Source: Sperchopsis tessellata (lineage: Eukaryota > Arthropoda > Insecta > Coleoptera > Hydrophilidae). From it: a DNA stretch of 28,711 nt. The notes beneath the pieces were generated by a model. It did not search any database and was not told the origin of the DNA. It saw nothing but the letters and a program-made list of their open reading frames with translations. Positions within the stretch are counted from its first letter, which is position 1, and each line of letters begins with the position of its first letter. A program made the translations under genes and the position numbers. The stretch lies in contig JAWQRN010000525.1 of the NCBI GenBank assembly GCA_033557685.1, forward strand, positions 1-28,711. Direction: 5' to 3'. Below, one piece after another: positions 10,372 through 19,844 of this stretch.

Positions 10372-10473
10372 GCTTGTTCCTACAGTTTTCGATGCGTATT
10401 TGATTTCTGTATTTAATATATTGACTTGGACGGTTTTCTCGATATTTGATTTAATCAAATATCCAAATAATAC
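10372..10473 (-). repeat. Right ~100-bp inverted arm
   Basis: It is the inverted partner of 10007-10107, running from GCTTGTTCC to ATCCAAATAATAC on the plus strand. Confidence 0.75.
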
Positions 10474-11089
10474 ATGCAAGTTACATATTTGTTTTTTGAA
10501 ACAAATATAATTTAAACTTTATAAGAATGTCAACATATTTTGTGTATAATAATTTTAAGGAAAAGGACGTTGTTATAACATATATAATTACGCATTATAT
10601 TCAAATAGTCGTAAAATAATTTTTGGAGAAGTTGTTGGGTATAATTTAAAGTGATTTTAATTTTGTGACCTGATTTATAGGATTACATAACCGGTATCTG
10701 GCATATTCGACATAATACGTTATTGTAGGCGTACCTATTTGAGGTTTTGAATATTTAATTTTTAAAGCATGCTAAATGATTAACTCAAATTTTATTACAG
10801 TTGTGTCAATTTAGTAAGTTATTAGTACATGTTGGCTATCAAATGAATTATTCAAGAATATTTTTTATGTTAATCTATAGGTCTCATATCTAGTTTTATC
10901 TTATTTAAGCTTATTAAAAAATATATTAAACTTCGATTGTGCTCCATTCATATAAAAAACCTTCTATTGAGCGAATTTTTTTAGCTCTTAACGTTACTCT
11001 AATTATTAGCATCTAATTGCCAATGTTAAACAAACAAATTCAGATGCATACAAAATCTATGCGATGATGTATTTTATAATTTTGAAATC

Positions 11090-12546
11090 ATCACCACATT
11101 CAGCCTCTTCTTATTCAATATTGGGCATAGATCTTCACCTTATGTCTCCACGCTTCCCTAGATTTCGTCTTTTCAATCCACTGCATACCAGCCCCTTTCG
11201 TTAGATCATCTGCTTGTGGCCTGCCTGTGTTTCTTGTCTATGTTCGTGGTCTCCATTCCACAATCTTCCTGCTTCATCGGTCGCCCGTACACCCCATTGC
11301 CATTTTAACTTGGCTACTCTGCTGGCAATATCTGTTACCTTGGTCCGTTCTCTTATCCAGGTATTTTGTTTTCGGTCTCGGAGCGAAATTCCAAGCATGG
11401 ATATTTCTATGGCTCTATGTACAACATTTAATTTAGATATCGTTCTATCCGTTAGTGTCCATGTTTCGCATCCGTACGTCATTGTTTTTAGGACACATTG
11501 GTCATATGCTCTACTTTTTAGATGTTGAGGCATGTGCGATTTAAAAATGTTTTAGATTGCTATATGCAGCCCACCCCAATTGGACACGGCTTTTACTTCT
11601 GCCATTTGTAAACTTGTCTTGCAGTTTATGGTTTGGCCCAGATATACATAGTCTTCAACCGTTAACAAATCCTGGTTATCGATTCCTACATGAAGTTAGG
11701 TGGTGTGGTTGGTGATAACTTTTGTTTTTGCAGTGTTCATATTTAGTCCAATCTTCTGACTGTTGTGTTTTGTTCAGAGATCATTCGCAGTAGTATTTCT
11801 GGACCCTCTGCAAAAAGGACAATGTCGTCTGCGAGACGGAGGTGTGATAGATGAGTGTTTTGAATGCATCTTCCAAAACGTTCGTAAAGAGTTTTAGAGA
11901 GATTGCGTCACCCTGCCAAATGCCTTGTCGAATAGGTATCGAGTTTGTTTTTCCTGTAATTTCAACACCCTTTGTAGCGTCTCGGTACATACTTTTTAGT
12001 GTGTTTATATACCTGTAGCCTATATGACATCTTTGTAGTGCGTCAATGGTTGCCCAGGCCTCCAAATTATCAAAGGCCTTTTAAATATCTATAAAGGTCA
12101 TTTATATCGGTTTATTATATTCATTATATTTCTGTATGATCTGTAGAACGGTGTGTATAAGATCAATTGTGCTATATCCATCGCGGAACCCGGCTTGTTA
12201 CACTGGCTGGAACTGATCTAATATATGTGATAGTCTGCTGGTTATGAACTTCATAAACAGCTTGTAGACGTGGTTAAGTAGTGAAATAGGTCTATAGTTT
12301 TTAAGTCACATTTGCTACCCCTTTTATGTAATACAATCAAACTCGTAGGTGTTTCGTCGGTGTCCATGCATTTGTTGAAAAGTTCCTGGTGAGCCTTTAC
12401 TAGTGCACGACCGCCATATTTAATAAGTTCTATTGGAATACCATCGGCTCCTGCTGTTTTATTCATCTTCATTTTTAGGCCGCTTTTGATTTCGTAGGCA
12501 CTTATATCTGGAAGATCCTCGGTATAGTGTCGGCCCTTCTGTTGTT
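11090..12546 (-). mobile_element. 5'-truncated RTE-like non-LTR retrotransposon (LINE)
   Basis: The fragment keeps the reverse transcriptase and C-terminal part only, as expected from 5' truncation during target-primed reverse transcription. The 3' end reads GAGGCTGAATGTGGTGATGAT, a worn form of the TGATGA-type short tail of such elements. The A/T-rich flanks on the two sides look alike (AAAATTATAAAATA and AAAATTAATATAAAA), which may be a decayed target duplication. The element points the same way as the host gene's transcript and lies in its intron. Confidence 0.88.
11110..12540 (-). pseudogene. LINE reverse transcriptase and C-terminal region, disrupted
   Basis: Reading on the minus strand, the pieces in order are: LPDISAYEIKSGLKMK; NKTAGADGIPIELIKYGGRA with FNKCMDTDETPTS; then QAGFRDGYSTID, a positive RT-1-type match. 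Next come MTFIDI, a stop, and KAFDNLEAWATIDALQRC (first catalytic Asp present). IPIRQGIWQGDAISLKLF and, after a frameshift, LRLADDIVLFAEGP follow, the latter with the catalytic Asp pair near 11824-11832. The C-terminal part (11533-11201) reads LKTMTYGCETWTLTDRT, AIEISMLGISLRDRKQNTWI and AKLKWQW. This is the usual tail of arthropod RTE-group RT proteins. Stops and frameshifts throughout show it is dead. The group is inferred from motif wording, not from a tree. Confidence 0.87.
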
Positions 12547-13659
12547 TTTTATATTAATTTTTGTTATGCAAATGATTAAATATCTCCTGCATTATGATTT
12601 TTCAACAATTTGAAAAATTGTAAACAGTTTTAGTATAAAGGGAACCGATTTTCGAAAAAATGAGAAACAAATTGAAAGTCCACGAATTGGCAATGGTTTG
12701 AATTGGATATGGTTGTCTGTTGGGGTATTCATTTTATATTTTTTAGAATTTAAATACCTAACACTGCCGCGATTTTTACCGATATTAAGTAAAAGTTTAA
12801 TCATTTTAACGCAAAATGTATCATGTTTTTGGTGGGTTTGAAAAGTGTTGCTCTAAAGTTTGCCACGAAAAACTAAATTTTGGAAAATATAATTGAAAAT
12901 ATCTTGTTATTATCATAAAGTGGTATAGATAATGGCAAATATTTAGAAGAAATAGTTACGGGTTTTGTTAAAAGTGTTGCTTTAGTTAACTTGAGTTATA
13001 CGTGGTGTAAATCATTTATTTTATAGTATGACTAATATTTGAAATTTATTTTATTCGATGGATCTTTATTCAGTTGTACTACAACGTTAAATGCGTGGAA
13101 ATTAATACACATACTTTTTGACTTTATTTGATTATTAGCCATCGTCTTATTATTTTATCTTTTAGATTCAACTAATTTAGTTTTTCTACAGATAAAATAG
13201 CATTTCAAATTTTGTTGTGTATCTTTTTTTCTATATTGTTGACTCCCACCTATTTGTTGTTTTTATTTTAATTTATTTATTTAGCGTTGGTCTATTTTCG
13301 CTACTGTGATCAAATAATAAAGCCAACGTTTAGGTACCACACCTTCTACTCAAATATGATTATTTAACGTGTGCTTCTACTGGATCTTCTATTTTACGTC
13401 CCTCCCGGAAAGTTTACTCCTGCCTAATAGTAGTGTCTTATTTTTAATTTCAAAACAGCTTACTTTGGAATAATATAAAATTTTAAAATCAAACCAATCG
13501 GAATATTTTACGAATAGATATATTGCAACTTGCTTATGTGTAATCTTCAGCCCCTTTTTCTAATATTTTTATTTTATTAGATAGTTTTTAGCTTAAGATG
13601 TGAAAATGTGAATGATATCATTAATATAGGTACCGCATACGAAATTAGTTTTACTGACT

Positions 13660-13680
13660 GATTGTGAATTATTCACAATC
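13660..13680. repeat. Perfect 10-bp palindrome with 1-base centre
   Basis: GATTGTGAAT, one T, then ATTCACAATC. It could form a short hairpin in the intron RNA. It may be chance in AT-rich DNA and no function is claimed. Confidence 0.5.
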
Positions 13681-14163
13681 TATATTTCTATTTAGATTGC
13701 AAATTAAGAGCCTACAAACTGCTGGAGCAATGTGCGTAGTGAATAAGTCGTGTATATATGTAACAGTGGATGCATTATACCTTAGAAATGTTTGTACCTA
13801 ATTTATAAAACAATGTTTCTTTATGTATATGATAATCTACGGGGATATTCTCCATGACTTTACAAGAGGCGTCTTAATGTTAGATTTCTTTAATTTGTTT
13901 AGTTTGCATACATTAACTAATTCATAACATTATTCAACTTCCTAGTCTGCCATTACCAGGATGCCTGATATAACATTGTCTATGCAATTAAAGTATCAAA
14001 TTATTGGATGTGATTATATTTAACAAAAATAATATGTGTCACAATATATACAGAATAAAAGTGAAATCATTTTTCAAAATACGCAGCATTCAAATAAAAA
14101 TTCTTAATCTTAAGTGTAAGGTTATTTTAAGATGTACATAAGTGATAATATAACAAGCATTAC

Positions 14164-14804
14164 CTGCTATAGCTAAACCAACAGGTTTAGCTTCAGCAAC
14201 AGCTGCATCTTCTGGGGGTAAGTTTACACTAACACCGTCATCATCTCCCCCATCCTCTGCTTCATTTTCCTTATCTTCTTCTTTATTCTTCTCTTCCTCT
14301 TTCTTATTATCCTCTTCTTTTTTACGTTTTTCATCTTCATCTTCTTTATTTTTCTTATCTTTATCTTTTTTGCTTGACTTTTTTCTATCAAACCATGCAC
14401 TTAAACCAGTAGATCTACCCTCTAAGTCATCGTCATCTTTTTCCTCATGTAATTTTGATAGCCTATCAGCAGAAGCGTTAAGAGAGTCTAAACTTTCTTG
14501 ATATTCTACCTCTTCATCTTTAGCAAGCCGACCATCCTTTTTAATTTCTTCTTGAAATTTCAAAATTTTTAAAGCTGTTTGATGAATATTCTTTATATGC
14601 CTATCATAATCTGTTTCAAATTTATTTGGAAGAGGAGGATATTCAACCTCAAGTGGCAAAGCTTCTGTGGTCGATTCTTTAATCGGAATGTCAAGAATTT
14701 GAGTTGTCACTTTTCCGTCAGCAGTTTCTATGACTTGTAAAGTTTGTCCTTTGGCACCTCCATAAAATGGAAGTAGTGTTATTTTTACAGGCTTCTTTGA
14801 ATTT
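14164..14804 (-). CDS. Internal coding exon of the DUF4774-like insect gene
   Basis: On the minus strand the exon follows TTTTTATTTGCAG (AG at 14806-14805) and ends at the donor AG|GTAATG. The first base completes a codon begun upstream, so this is an internal exon and the true start lies in an exon I could not find. It encodes about 213 residues with no stop. NSKKPVKITLLPFYGGAKGQ opens it, and a region with ALPLEVEYPPLPNKFETDYD and heptad-like ALKILKFQEEIKKDGRLAKD is probably coiled coil. A very charged Lys/Glu/Asp stretch of about 60 residues follows, then EDAAVAEAKPVGLAIAG, which is the start of the Gly/Ala repeat continued in the 9294-9529 exon. A first-exon signal peptide is common for such proteins but is not visible here. 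Molecular role unknown. Confidence 0.78.
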
Positions 14805-14809
14805 CTGCA

Positions 14810-15087
14810 AATAAAAATAAGTTTTTGTTTTAATGTTAAGTATTATAGAATAAATTTAAAAAATCAGAAAAACTGAGCAAACATGTCTATATTATTGGCG
14901 ACCCTTAAAATAAAATATAGCGGATATCAAATCAGATTGTCTAAAACATCTTAAAAATGTACTACTACTACTAGAAATCTGTTAAAAGGGGATAATTTCC
15001 GCCTACTAACTATCAAAATTTGCTTAGATTCGACAATTGTTGTGTTCGTCACTATTTTATTACATATGCATAAGACGTATAATATTG
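14810..15087. other. Probable intron sequence upstream of the DUF4774-like exon
   Basis: The splice acceptor at 14805 implies an intron running to higher coordinates on the minus strand. No earlier exon was recognised anywhere from here to the window end. A short ACT triplet run lies near 14959. Confidence 0.45.
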
Positions 15088-15089
15088 TA

Positions 15090-15114
15090 CTCCTTCTGTT
15101 CCAAATTATAGTAT
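15090..15114 (+). repeat. Left terminal inverted repeat of the mariner-like element
   Basis: CTCCTTCTGTTCCAAATTAT followed by AGTAT. It matches the right end (16345-16369, inverted) at about 21 of 25 bases and is preceded by TA. Confidence 0.8.
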
Positions 15115-15355
15115 GCATCCATTAGATCTATTGTTATTCAAATATGATTTCAAAGTCATACAGTGTAATTCATCTTTATTTACTATTTATAATGCACATA
15201 AGCTTAAAATAATTATAAAAACTTATGTACATGTTTATAAATTAATATTAAGCACTTGAATGCAGGTAATAGATACTGATAAACACTTTTCACGGTGCCG
15301 TTTTTCATTATTTATATGTTTAGTATTAGGTCGCCACTTGTTTTAGGAGAAGCCT

Positions 15356-16163
15356 TTTGTTATAGGGATTGAAGTAAATTGAAAAATAGAAGATCTAAAA
15401 CATTTAAATCCAGACTATTTGGTAGCTGAGACTTAAGTCGAATACACCATCCATATTTTTATTATTCGGCCATATTTATCAACATCGCTACAATGGGGTT
15501 GGGTTTGGCGTTATCTTCCTGAATATAAATAGGCTTGCCTTTATACGATATTGAAAATTTTTCGCTGGCGCGAGCAAAACATTTTCTATGATATTTTTTT
15601 ACATTCTGCGGTATTAATGGATTCGGCAGCTTTTTTTAATGTTTATATAGTCGTATAGGTCTTTTAAAAAACCATTCGATTTTACCTTCTGCAAACAAAA
15701 TTGTAGACGGGCCTGCTTATTTCCATCAGTCAGTGTTAGCTTTACTGTTATGATATATTCGTTTAAAATGTATACCCACTTTAAATCTTCAAAATTGAGT
15801 TGTCGTGGGAACATCAATAGCATGCGGTAAACTGCGAATTGTTTCACGACGATATTTTAAATTTTGCTTAAATTATCCATTCTTGTGCTTACGACCACAT
15901 TTATTATTGTTTGATGACACATCTGCTCAAAGTTTTCCTCCATAGTATTGTATTTTAACATTTTGACAAATTCTAGACAAACTTAAACGAGAAAATTCAA
16001 ATTTACCCGCAACTTCGCAAATCGCACTACATCTCAACTTGTCTATTTTTCGTTGAAGTAGTAGCTGCAGTATTTCATTTCGCTGATCAACAGTTAATTG
16101 CTTTGATTTGGTGTTTAAACTTTCCACATTTTCGAATCTAATTGTAACCATAACGGTATACAA
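15356..16163 (-). pseudogene. Mariner-like transposase (IS630/Tc1-mariner superfamily), disrupted
   Basis: The N-terminal DNA-binding part (16163-15927) reads KQLTVDQRNEILQLLLQRKI and CEVAGKFEFSRLSLSRICQ, a helix-turn-helix of the kind found in plant-type mariners. The middle (15847-15614) reads LTDGNKQARLQFCLQKV and FLKDLYDYINIKK. In relatives this last segment holds HIDEKWF with the first catalytic Asp; here that Asp is lost. A shifted frame then gives PIYIQEDNAKPN, with the second Asp. After two stops comes IRLKSQLPNSLDLNVLDLLF, with the third acidic residue and the LNVLDL signature. Stops, a frameshift and the missing Asp make it inactive. Family placement at superfamily level is firm; the exact clade (DD39D type) is inference from wording. 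Confidence 0.78.
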
Positions 16164-16344
16164 TTAAATTATAAGCACTTTGACGGGTTATGAAATGACA
16201 ACACAACATAAATAAAAAAAAAACAAAAGAATACACACAATGACGTTAATATAAACGTAAAGAATACTTCATTTTGATGAATATGCACTAAAACAAATAT
16301 TATCTTTTATAAACATCAATAATCTAAACGTTTTTAGTAAATAT

Positions 16345-16369
16345 ATACCATAATTTGGCACACAGGGAG
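16345..16369 (-). repeat. Right terminal inverted repeat of the mariner-like element
   Basis: Read on the minus strand it is CTCCCTGTGTGCCAAATTAT followed by GGTAT, the partner of 15090-15114. Confidence 0.8.
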
Positions 16370-17899
16370 CATTGAATAGCGCTATGTAATTTTATTTGAT
16401 ATTTAAAAAATTCTGGTAACTGTATCAATTGTTTTTCTTCTTTATACATCTTGTAGTATGGTAAACAAGCAGAAAATTTATTAATTTTTATAGATCTTAA
16501 TGTATATAATAAAATAATCTGAGCCCGAAAGATTTATTAAATTTAGTCATTTATATAAATTAATTTTTTAAAATTGCAACAACTATAGTCAATTCACTGC
16601 AGGCTCTGACGAGTTTTAAGATACATCATATAGCGAAATATGCTGGAATGTTTGTACTATGGGTTAAAATATTAAAAAAATGTTTGTGCAAAATTTAAGA
16701 GAAATATAGAAGTTAGTTTTTAATTATTTTGTCTTCTTAGATTTTATTAAAGAGCTTTAAAATTTGCTGCAGTGATACATCCGCGCTGTACAGACAATCT
16801 AGATACAAGAGAAGATGAATAATATCAAAGTATAAAATAAAATTACATAGGAACTCACTAAATATGCATGCCTATACAGGGGATGGCTACTTTTTAAGTA
16901 CACGTAATATTTATTTGTTAAAGTAGTGATACTTAAATAATACTTTCCATTGAAAATGTATCCCTTAAACTTTGAATATTTGACTAGCCCAATTCACAAT
17001 GATTAACATGCATTAATGTCAAACATACGCGATAGGTTTTTATTGATGATATGATAACACTTCCTTCGTTTCTTCTAGCTCTTTAGTTATTGGTATGGCA
17101 CTGTACAATTGGCCTTTATTTTAATCAGTTATAATTTATCTACAGTCTAGTACACCGGAAAGACCTATACTATAATTTAAACGAAACTTACCAGTGTATC
17201 AATAATGAAACATCATTTTCTGTGATCGAAATATGCGTTTCAGGAAATATTCTTAATGTGCCCGTTATACCAAAGTATGTTAGTTTGATAGAATTATCAA
17301 CTTCATGAATGCCTCATTGTTTAAATGAATTTAAGTATTAAGTTTACTTAGTTGTATATTTTGACTCATAATATTTATTTAGCTTAGTAATCTTCTTGTT
17401 TTATTCATAATATTAAGATAGGTATTGTATGCTATGCAGAATTATTACAAAGAGTCCAATACATTACAAAATCTAATAATAAGTTTAAACACATTGCATC
17501 GCTATGTAGGTAATACAAACTGTTCATTGAATGTTTAAAGAAATACTACATGTCCGTATTGTTTATTGATATTCAAAGTGGATATTGTTTAAGGCTACTG
17601 ACACGCTGGTGTTAAGTTTACTAGTTTTTTTGACCTTGATGATTTACAAGGGAACTTACAATTTGAAAGAAAATGCAATCATAATAAACTATATATATAT
17701 AAATATTGTGTTTATTGAAAATATATATCTACATTTTCTATTTAGATATGCATTTAATCCATTATATATGCTGATATATTTTCATAAAGATTAATCACTG
17801 GGGTAAAGGTGAAAGAGATGACGCGTTAGGCTAGGTTCTGCCATTGTGGTAAGTGATGAGTGCTTTATGTGAAACTAAAAACATAATTCAACTTTTTAG
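16370..17899. other. AT-rich sequence, no gene seen
   Basis: No supported coding region, RNA gene or named element was found. Open frames here, such as one near 17585-17794, have the low-complexity Ile/Tyr/Phe/Leu content expected from translated AT-rich DNA. Confidence 0.4.
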
Positions 17900-18085
17900 A
17901 TCACACCTAAAACATTTAATGGGAAGGAAAATACGATATCAATATCTTGGATAAAAGGACAATTAGAAGATGAATTTTGGGTGGAGTGTTATGAGCAATA
18001 CAAGTTAGCAACTAAAAATGTTTGCAGTGGTAGTATTAAACTTGTGCGATGTACGGAGAGATTTGAAGCATATTCCACCCGATAG
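17900..18085 (+). pseudogene. Possible MULE-type transposase fragment or unknown exon
   Basis: An open stretch of 61 codons starts just after an AG at 17898-17899 preceded by a pyrimidine tract, and ends at TAG. It reads ITPKTFNGKENTISISWIKG, QLEDEFWVECYEQYKLATKN, VCSGSIKLVRCTERFEAYST. The composition (Trp, Cys, Glu, Gln) is unlike the noise frames nearby. The FW-ECYEQY part and the closing R-T-RFEAY part recall the end of FAR1/MULE-type transposases, where a TQRCEGMN motif follows, with the middle lost. The match is weak. It could instead be a real exon of an unknown gene, but I see no good donor at its end. Confidence 0.3.
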
Positions 18086-18628
18086 TGAGAGTGAGATGCC
18101 TCTTTGTATTTCAAAGAAATTCATTGCAAATATTTTCTTAATGTTCTGAATTTCTTTTGTATGTTATAATCTGTAAAATAGTAAATATTTGTTTAAATAT
18201 AAAAGATTAAAAGTCAGTACAAAAAATATCTCTGGTTTCGTCTTTATCATCATTATCGTCATTATTCGTAAAATTATTAACTTGTGTTTCAATCTTCAGT
18301 ATAATAAATCTCTTGAAAACTTACTTTCCTCAATTTACAATTTAGGGAATGTCATTTAATGAGCTGTATAGGTTTATAACATGTTAGAGTTAAGTTTTAT
18401 AACTTTAAAACTTTGGGCTTTCGATAAATTTGGTGTAACACTTCGCAATAGTTACATTCAGAGGAATTTAGGGTTTAAATAATCAAATTTTGTTGTTTAT
18501 TTTTTCAAACATGAATTGCATATCCGATAAATAGTTCTTGTTCTTGTTTCTATTTTCATATTATTTCATATATCACCTAATTCATCGTCTTCGAGGAGTG
18601 TTTTCAACTGAAAGATGGTCTGCAATAT
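18086..18628. other. Unassigned AT-rich sequence
   Basis: No gene or element was recognised. A short ATC-rich run lies near 18240-18265. Confidence 0.4.
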
Positions 18629-18892
18629 TTATGTTATTATTCTTTTTACTTTACCTACTTTTGGTCTCTTTTCTATAAAGTTTTCTGCGACTGCTACAAC
18701 TAGTTGTAAAAACAGAGTTTTCTTCCACCATTTTGTGGAGCGGCAATTTAAGTCATACAACCAGACTATTTGATTTTCTTTGTTGATACCTCTTATAAAG
18801 CTATTATAAAATGTCATCATTTCAGGGCATGGTGGTACATCAACTATACTGTAATCTTTCATTTTTAGAGATACCGTAAACATACTAGTCAA
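18629..18892 (-). pseudogene. piggyBac-family transposase fragment
   Basis: The open stretch translates on the minus strand to a segment with DYSIVDVPPCPEMMTFYNSF, then IRGINKENQIVWLYDLNCRS and TKWWKKTLFLQLVVAVAENF. This follows the piggyBac pattern in which a P..I..YN...GGVD..DQ block is followed by R.SKKWW and a hydrophobic helix. The GGVDxxDQ core is altered to RGINKENQ, so the catalytic Asp of that motif is lost. Only about 60 recognisable residues remain of a protein usually about 550-600 long. No terminal repeats or TTAA duplications were found nearby, so this is a fragment. Confidence 0.62.
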
Positions 18893-19440
18893 ACAATAGT
18901 TACTTATAATATGTTCTTCCTCAAAAATTCTGCTGCGCCCCTATATATTTTTTCCATCTATTTTCGGAACAGTTTTCTAGTTTTTATATGCGTCCCTACA
19001 GCCACATAAGAAAGTGTATCCATGAGTTTTGCACTTATAAAAAAATATTAAAATATAATTATGCATTAGGTGATTTAATTTATTCGCATAATTTTAGCTC
19101 AGCATGGTCAACCATAGTATTATCGTTTAATCTACTATCTTCTTTGTCACAATATACATCCAAATCATGAGTATATCCGGTCGAAAAATCACATCGTAGC
19201 CACAAATGTATGCCTCTCTTGATTGGTTTGAGAGGTAAGTAATGTTTCAACGCCTAACGACCTTTGCATTTTGACATCGATTTATCTATACTCTGTTGGC
19301 AACAATGTGTACGGCTTTTAGAGAATGTATATTTTAAAAGTGTTGTAACAGCTACTAAATAAGATATCTGCAGTTTGTGAAACATATGGTCTCAATATAT
19401 ACATAAAAATACCATATTTATGGTTATAAGTAAAAAACAG
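18893..19440. other. Unassigned sequence
   Basis: The first 100 bases may be further eroded piggyBac sequence on the minus strand. A good-looking splice donor string, GAGAGGTAAGT, occurs at 19228-19238 on the plus strand but no coding exon leads up to it. Confidence 0.35.
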
Positions 19441-19445
19441 CTAGT

Positions 19446-19800
19446 ATCAGGAAATCTTCTGTTGAACAACTAAGAAATATAAAAAATGCACAGTGGGACT
19501 GCTCGGTTAAGATGAAGAGTAGAATAGATCACTATTTAAGTCATAAAACAAAACTAAAACTCGGAAGGTGTTATGTGTTTCCTGTACTGATATAAGTAGA
19601 AACTGGAGGCCATAGAAATTTTTGTTTGTAGGAGTATGCTAGAATTCCCTGGACAGATCGTGTCACTAACACTAAGGTTGTTATAACTATCAAAACAAGG
19701 AAATTTGCCATCCAGAAATATTTGAAATATTACAACATTCGCTACTAGGCCAGACAAAAGGGAACCCGGTCGGATAGTATTTAGGCTCAAGAACTTGATA
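19446..19800 (+). pseudogene. LINE reverse transcriptase C-terminal fragment
   Basis: A first frame reads VEQLRNIKNAQWDCSVKMKS, RIDHYLSHKTKLKLGRCYVF and PVLI then a stop. This is a worn version of the post-RT segment of many insect LINEs, in which a 'KxxLVRCYVFSVLLYGCEAWTL' motif occurs. A second frame near 19640 gives RIPWTDRVTNTKVV, the 'MLRIPWTDRVTNEEV' motif. A third near 19748-19785 gives RPDKREPGR with LKNL, matching the GKR-PGRR-SWLKNL end. The three parts are in the right order over 350 bases with two frameshifts. It is a different LINE lineage from the RTE-like fragment at 11-12.5 kb. There is no 5' part and the 3' end is not defined, because a mariner fragment follows closely. Confidence 0.72.
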
Positions 19801-19844
19801 TCTCTTTCGATTATATTCTATTTAATCGACGGTTTCATTCAACT

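Larger units (their letters stand above)
9972..10473. mobile_element. Compound inverted-repeat (foldback/MITE-like) element
   Basis: Two inverted pairs interlock. Pair one is 9972-10012 against 10127-10167, 41 bases with one mismatch, containing TTGTTGCTTCCTT. Pair two is 10007-10107 against 10372-10473, about 100 bases at roughly 85-90% identity, containing AAATCAAATACGCATCGAAA. The outer arms each contain a near palindrome, ATATTTGATT then AATCAAATAT. Between the long arms lie 264 bases with no coding frame. Part of the interior (10346-10372) matches 22843-22869 at 25 of 27 bases, so the element has a relative elsewhere in the window. No clear target duplication is seen. It lies in the intron of the DUF4774-like gene. 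Confidence 0.7.
9530..14163 (-). other. 4634-bp intron of the DUF4774-like gene
   Basis: On the minus strand it starts with donor AG|GTAATG (GT at 14163-14162) and ends with TTGGTTTAAAG (AG at 9531-9530). It holds the inverted-repeat element at 9972-10473 and the RTE-like LINE fragment at 11090-12546. The remaining parts (9541-9970, 10480-11085 and 12550-14160) are AT-rich and show no further element I can name. Phase is 1 at both ends, which supports the join. Confidence 0.75.
15090..16369 (-). mobile_element. Mariner-like element with LNVLDL-type transposase (1280 bp)
   Basis: The left end reads CTCCTTCTGTTCCAAATTAT from 15090 after TA at 15088-15089. The right end, read on the minus strand from 16369, is CTCCCTGTGTGCCAAATTAT. 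The flanking dinucleotide on the right is CA, one change from TA. The ends resemble the CTCCCTCYGTYCC termini known from plant Stowaway/Osmar-type mariners. The encoded transposase, though broken, is of the same broad type. The element lies in what is probably an intron of the DUF4774-like gene. Confidence 0.82.

Noticed and set aside
11214..11528. Plus-strand open frame of 104 codons
   Set aside because: It is the antisense shadow of the LINE C-terminal coding region on the minus strand.
17585..17794. 69-codon open frame on the plus strand
   Set aside because: It is rich in Ile, Tyr, Phe and Leu and includes an ATAT run. That is what translated AT-rich DNA gives, and no motif or context supports a gene.
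19228..19238. Strong splice donor consensus GAGAGGTAAGT
   Set aside because: No coding exon with a sensible frame precedes it on the plus strand, so it is probably a chance match.
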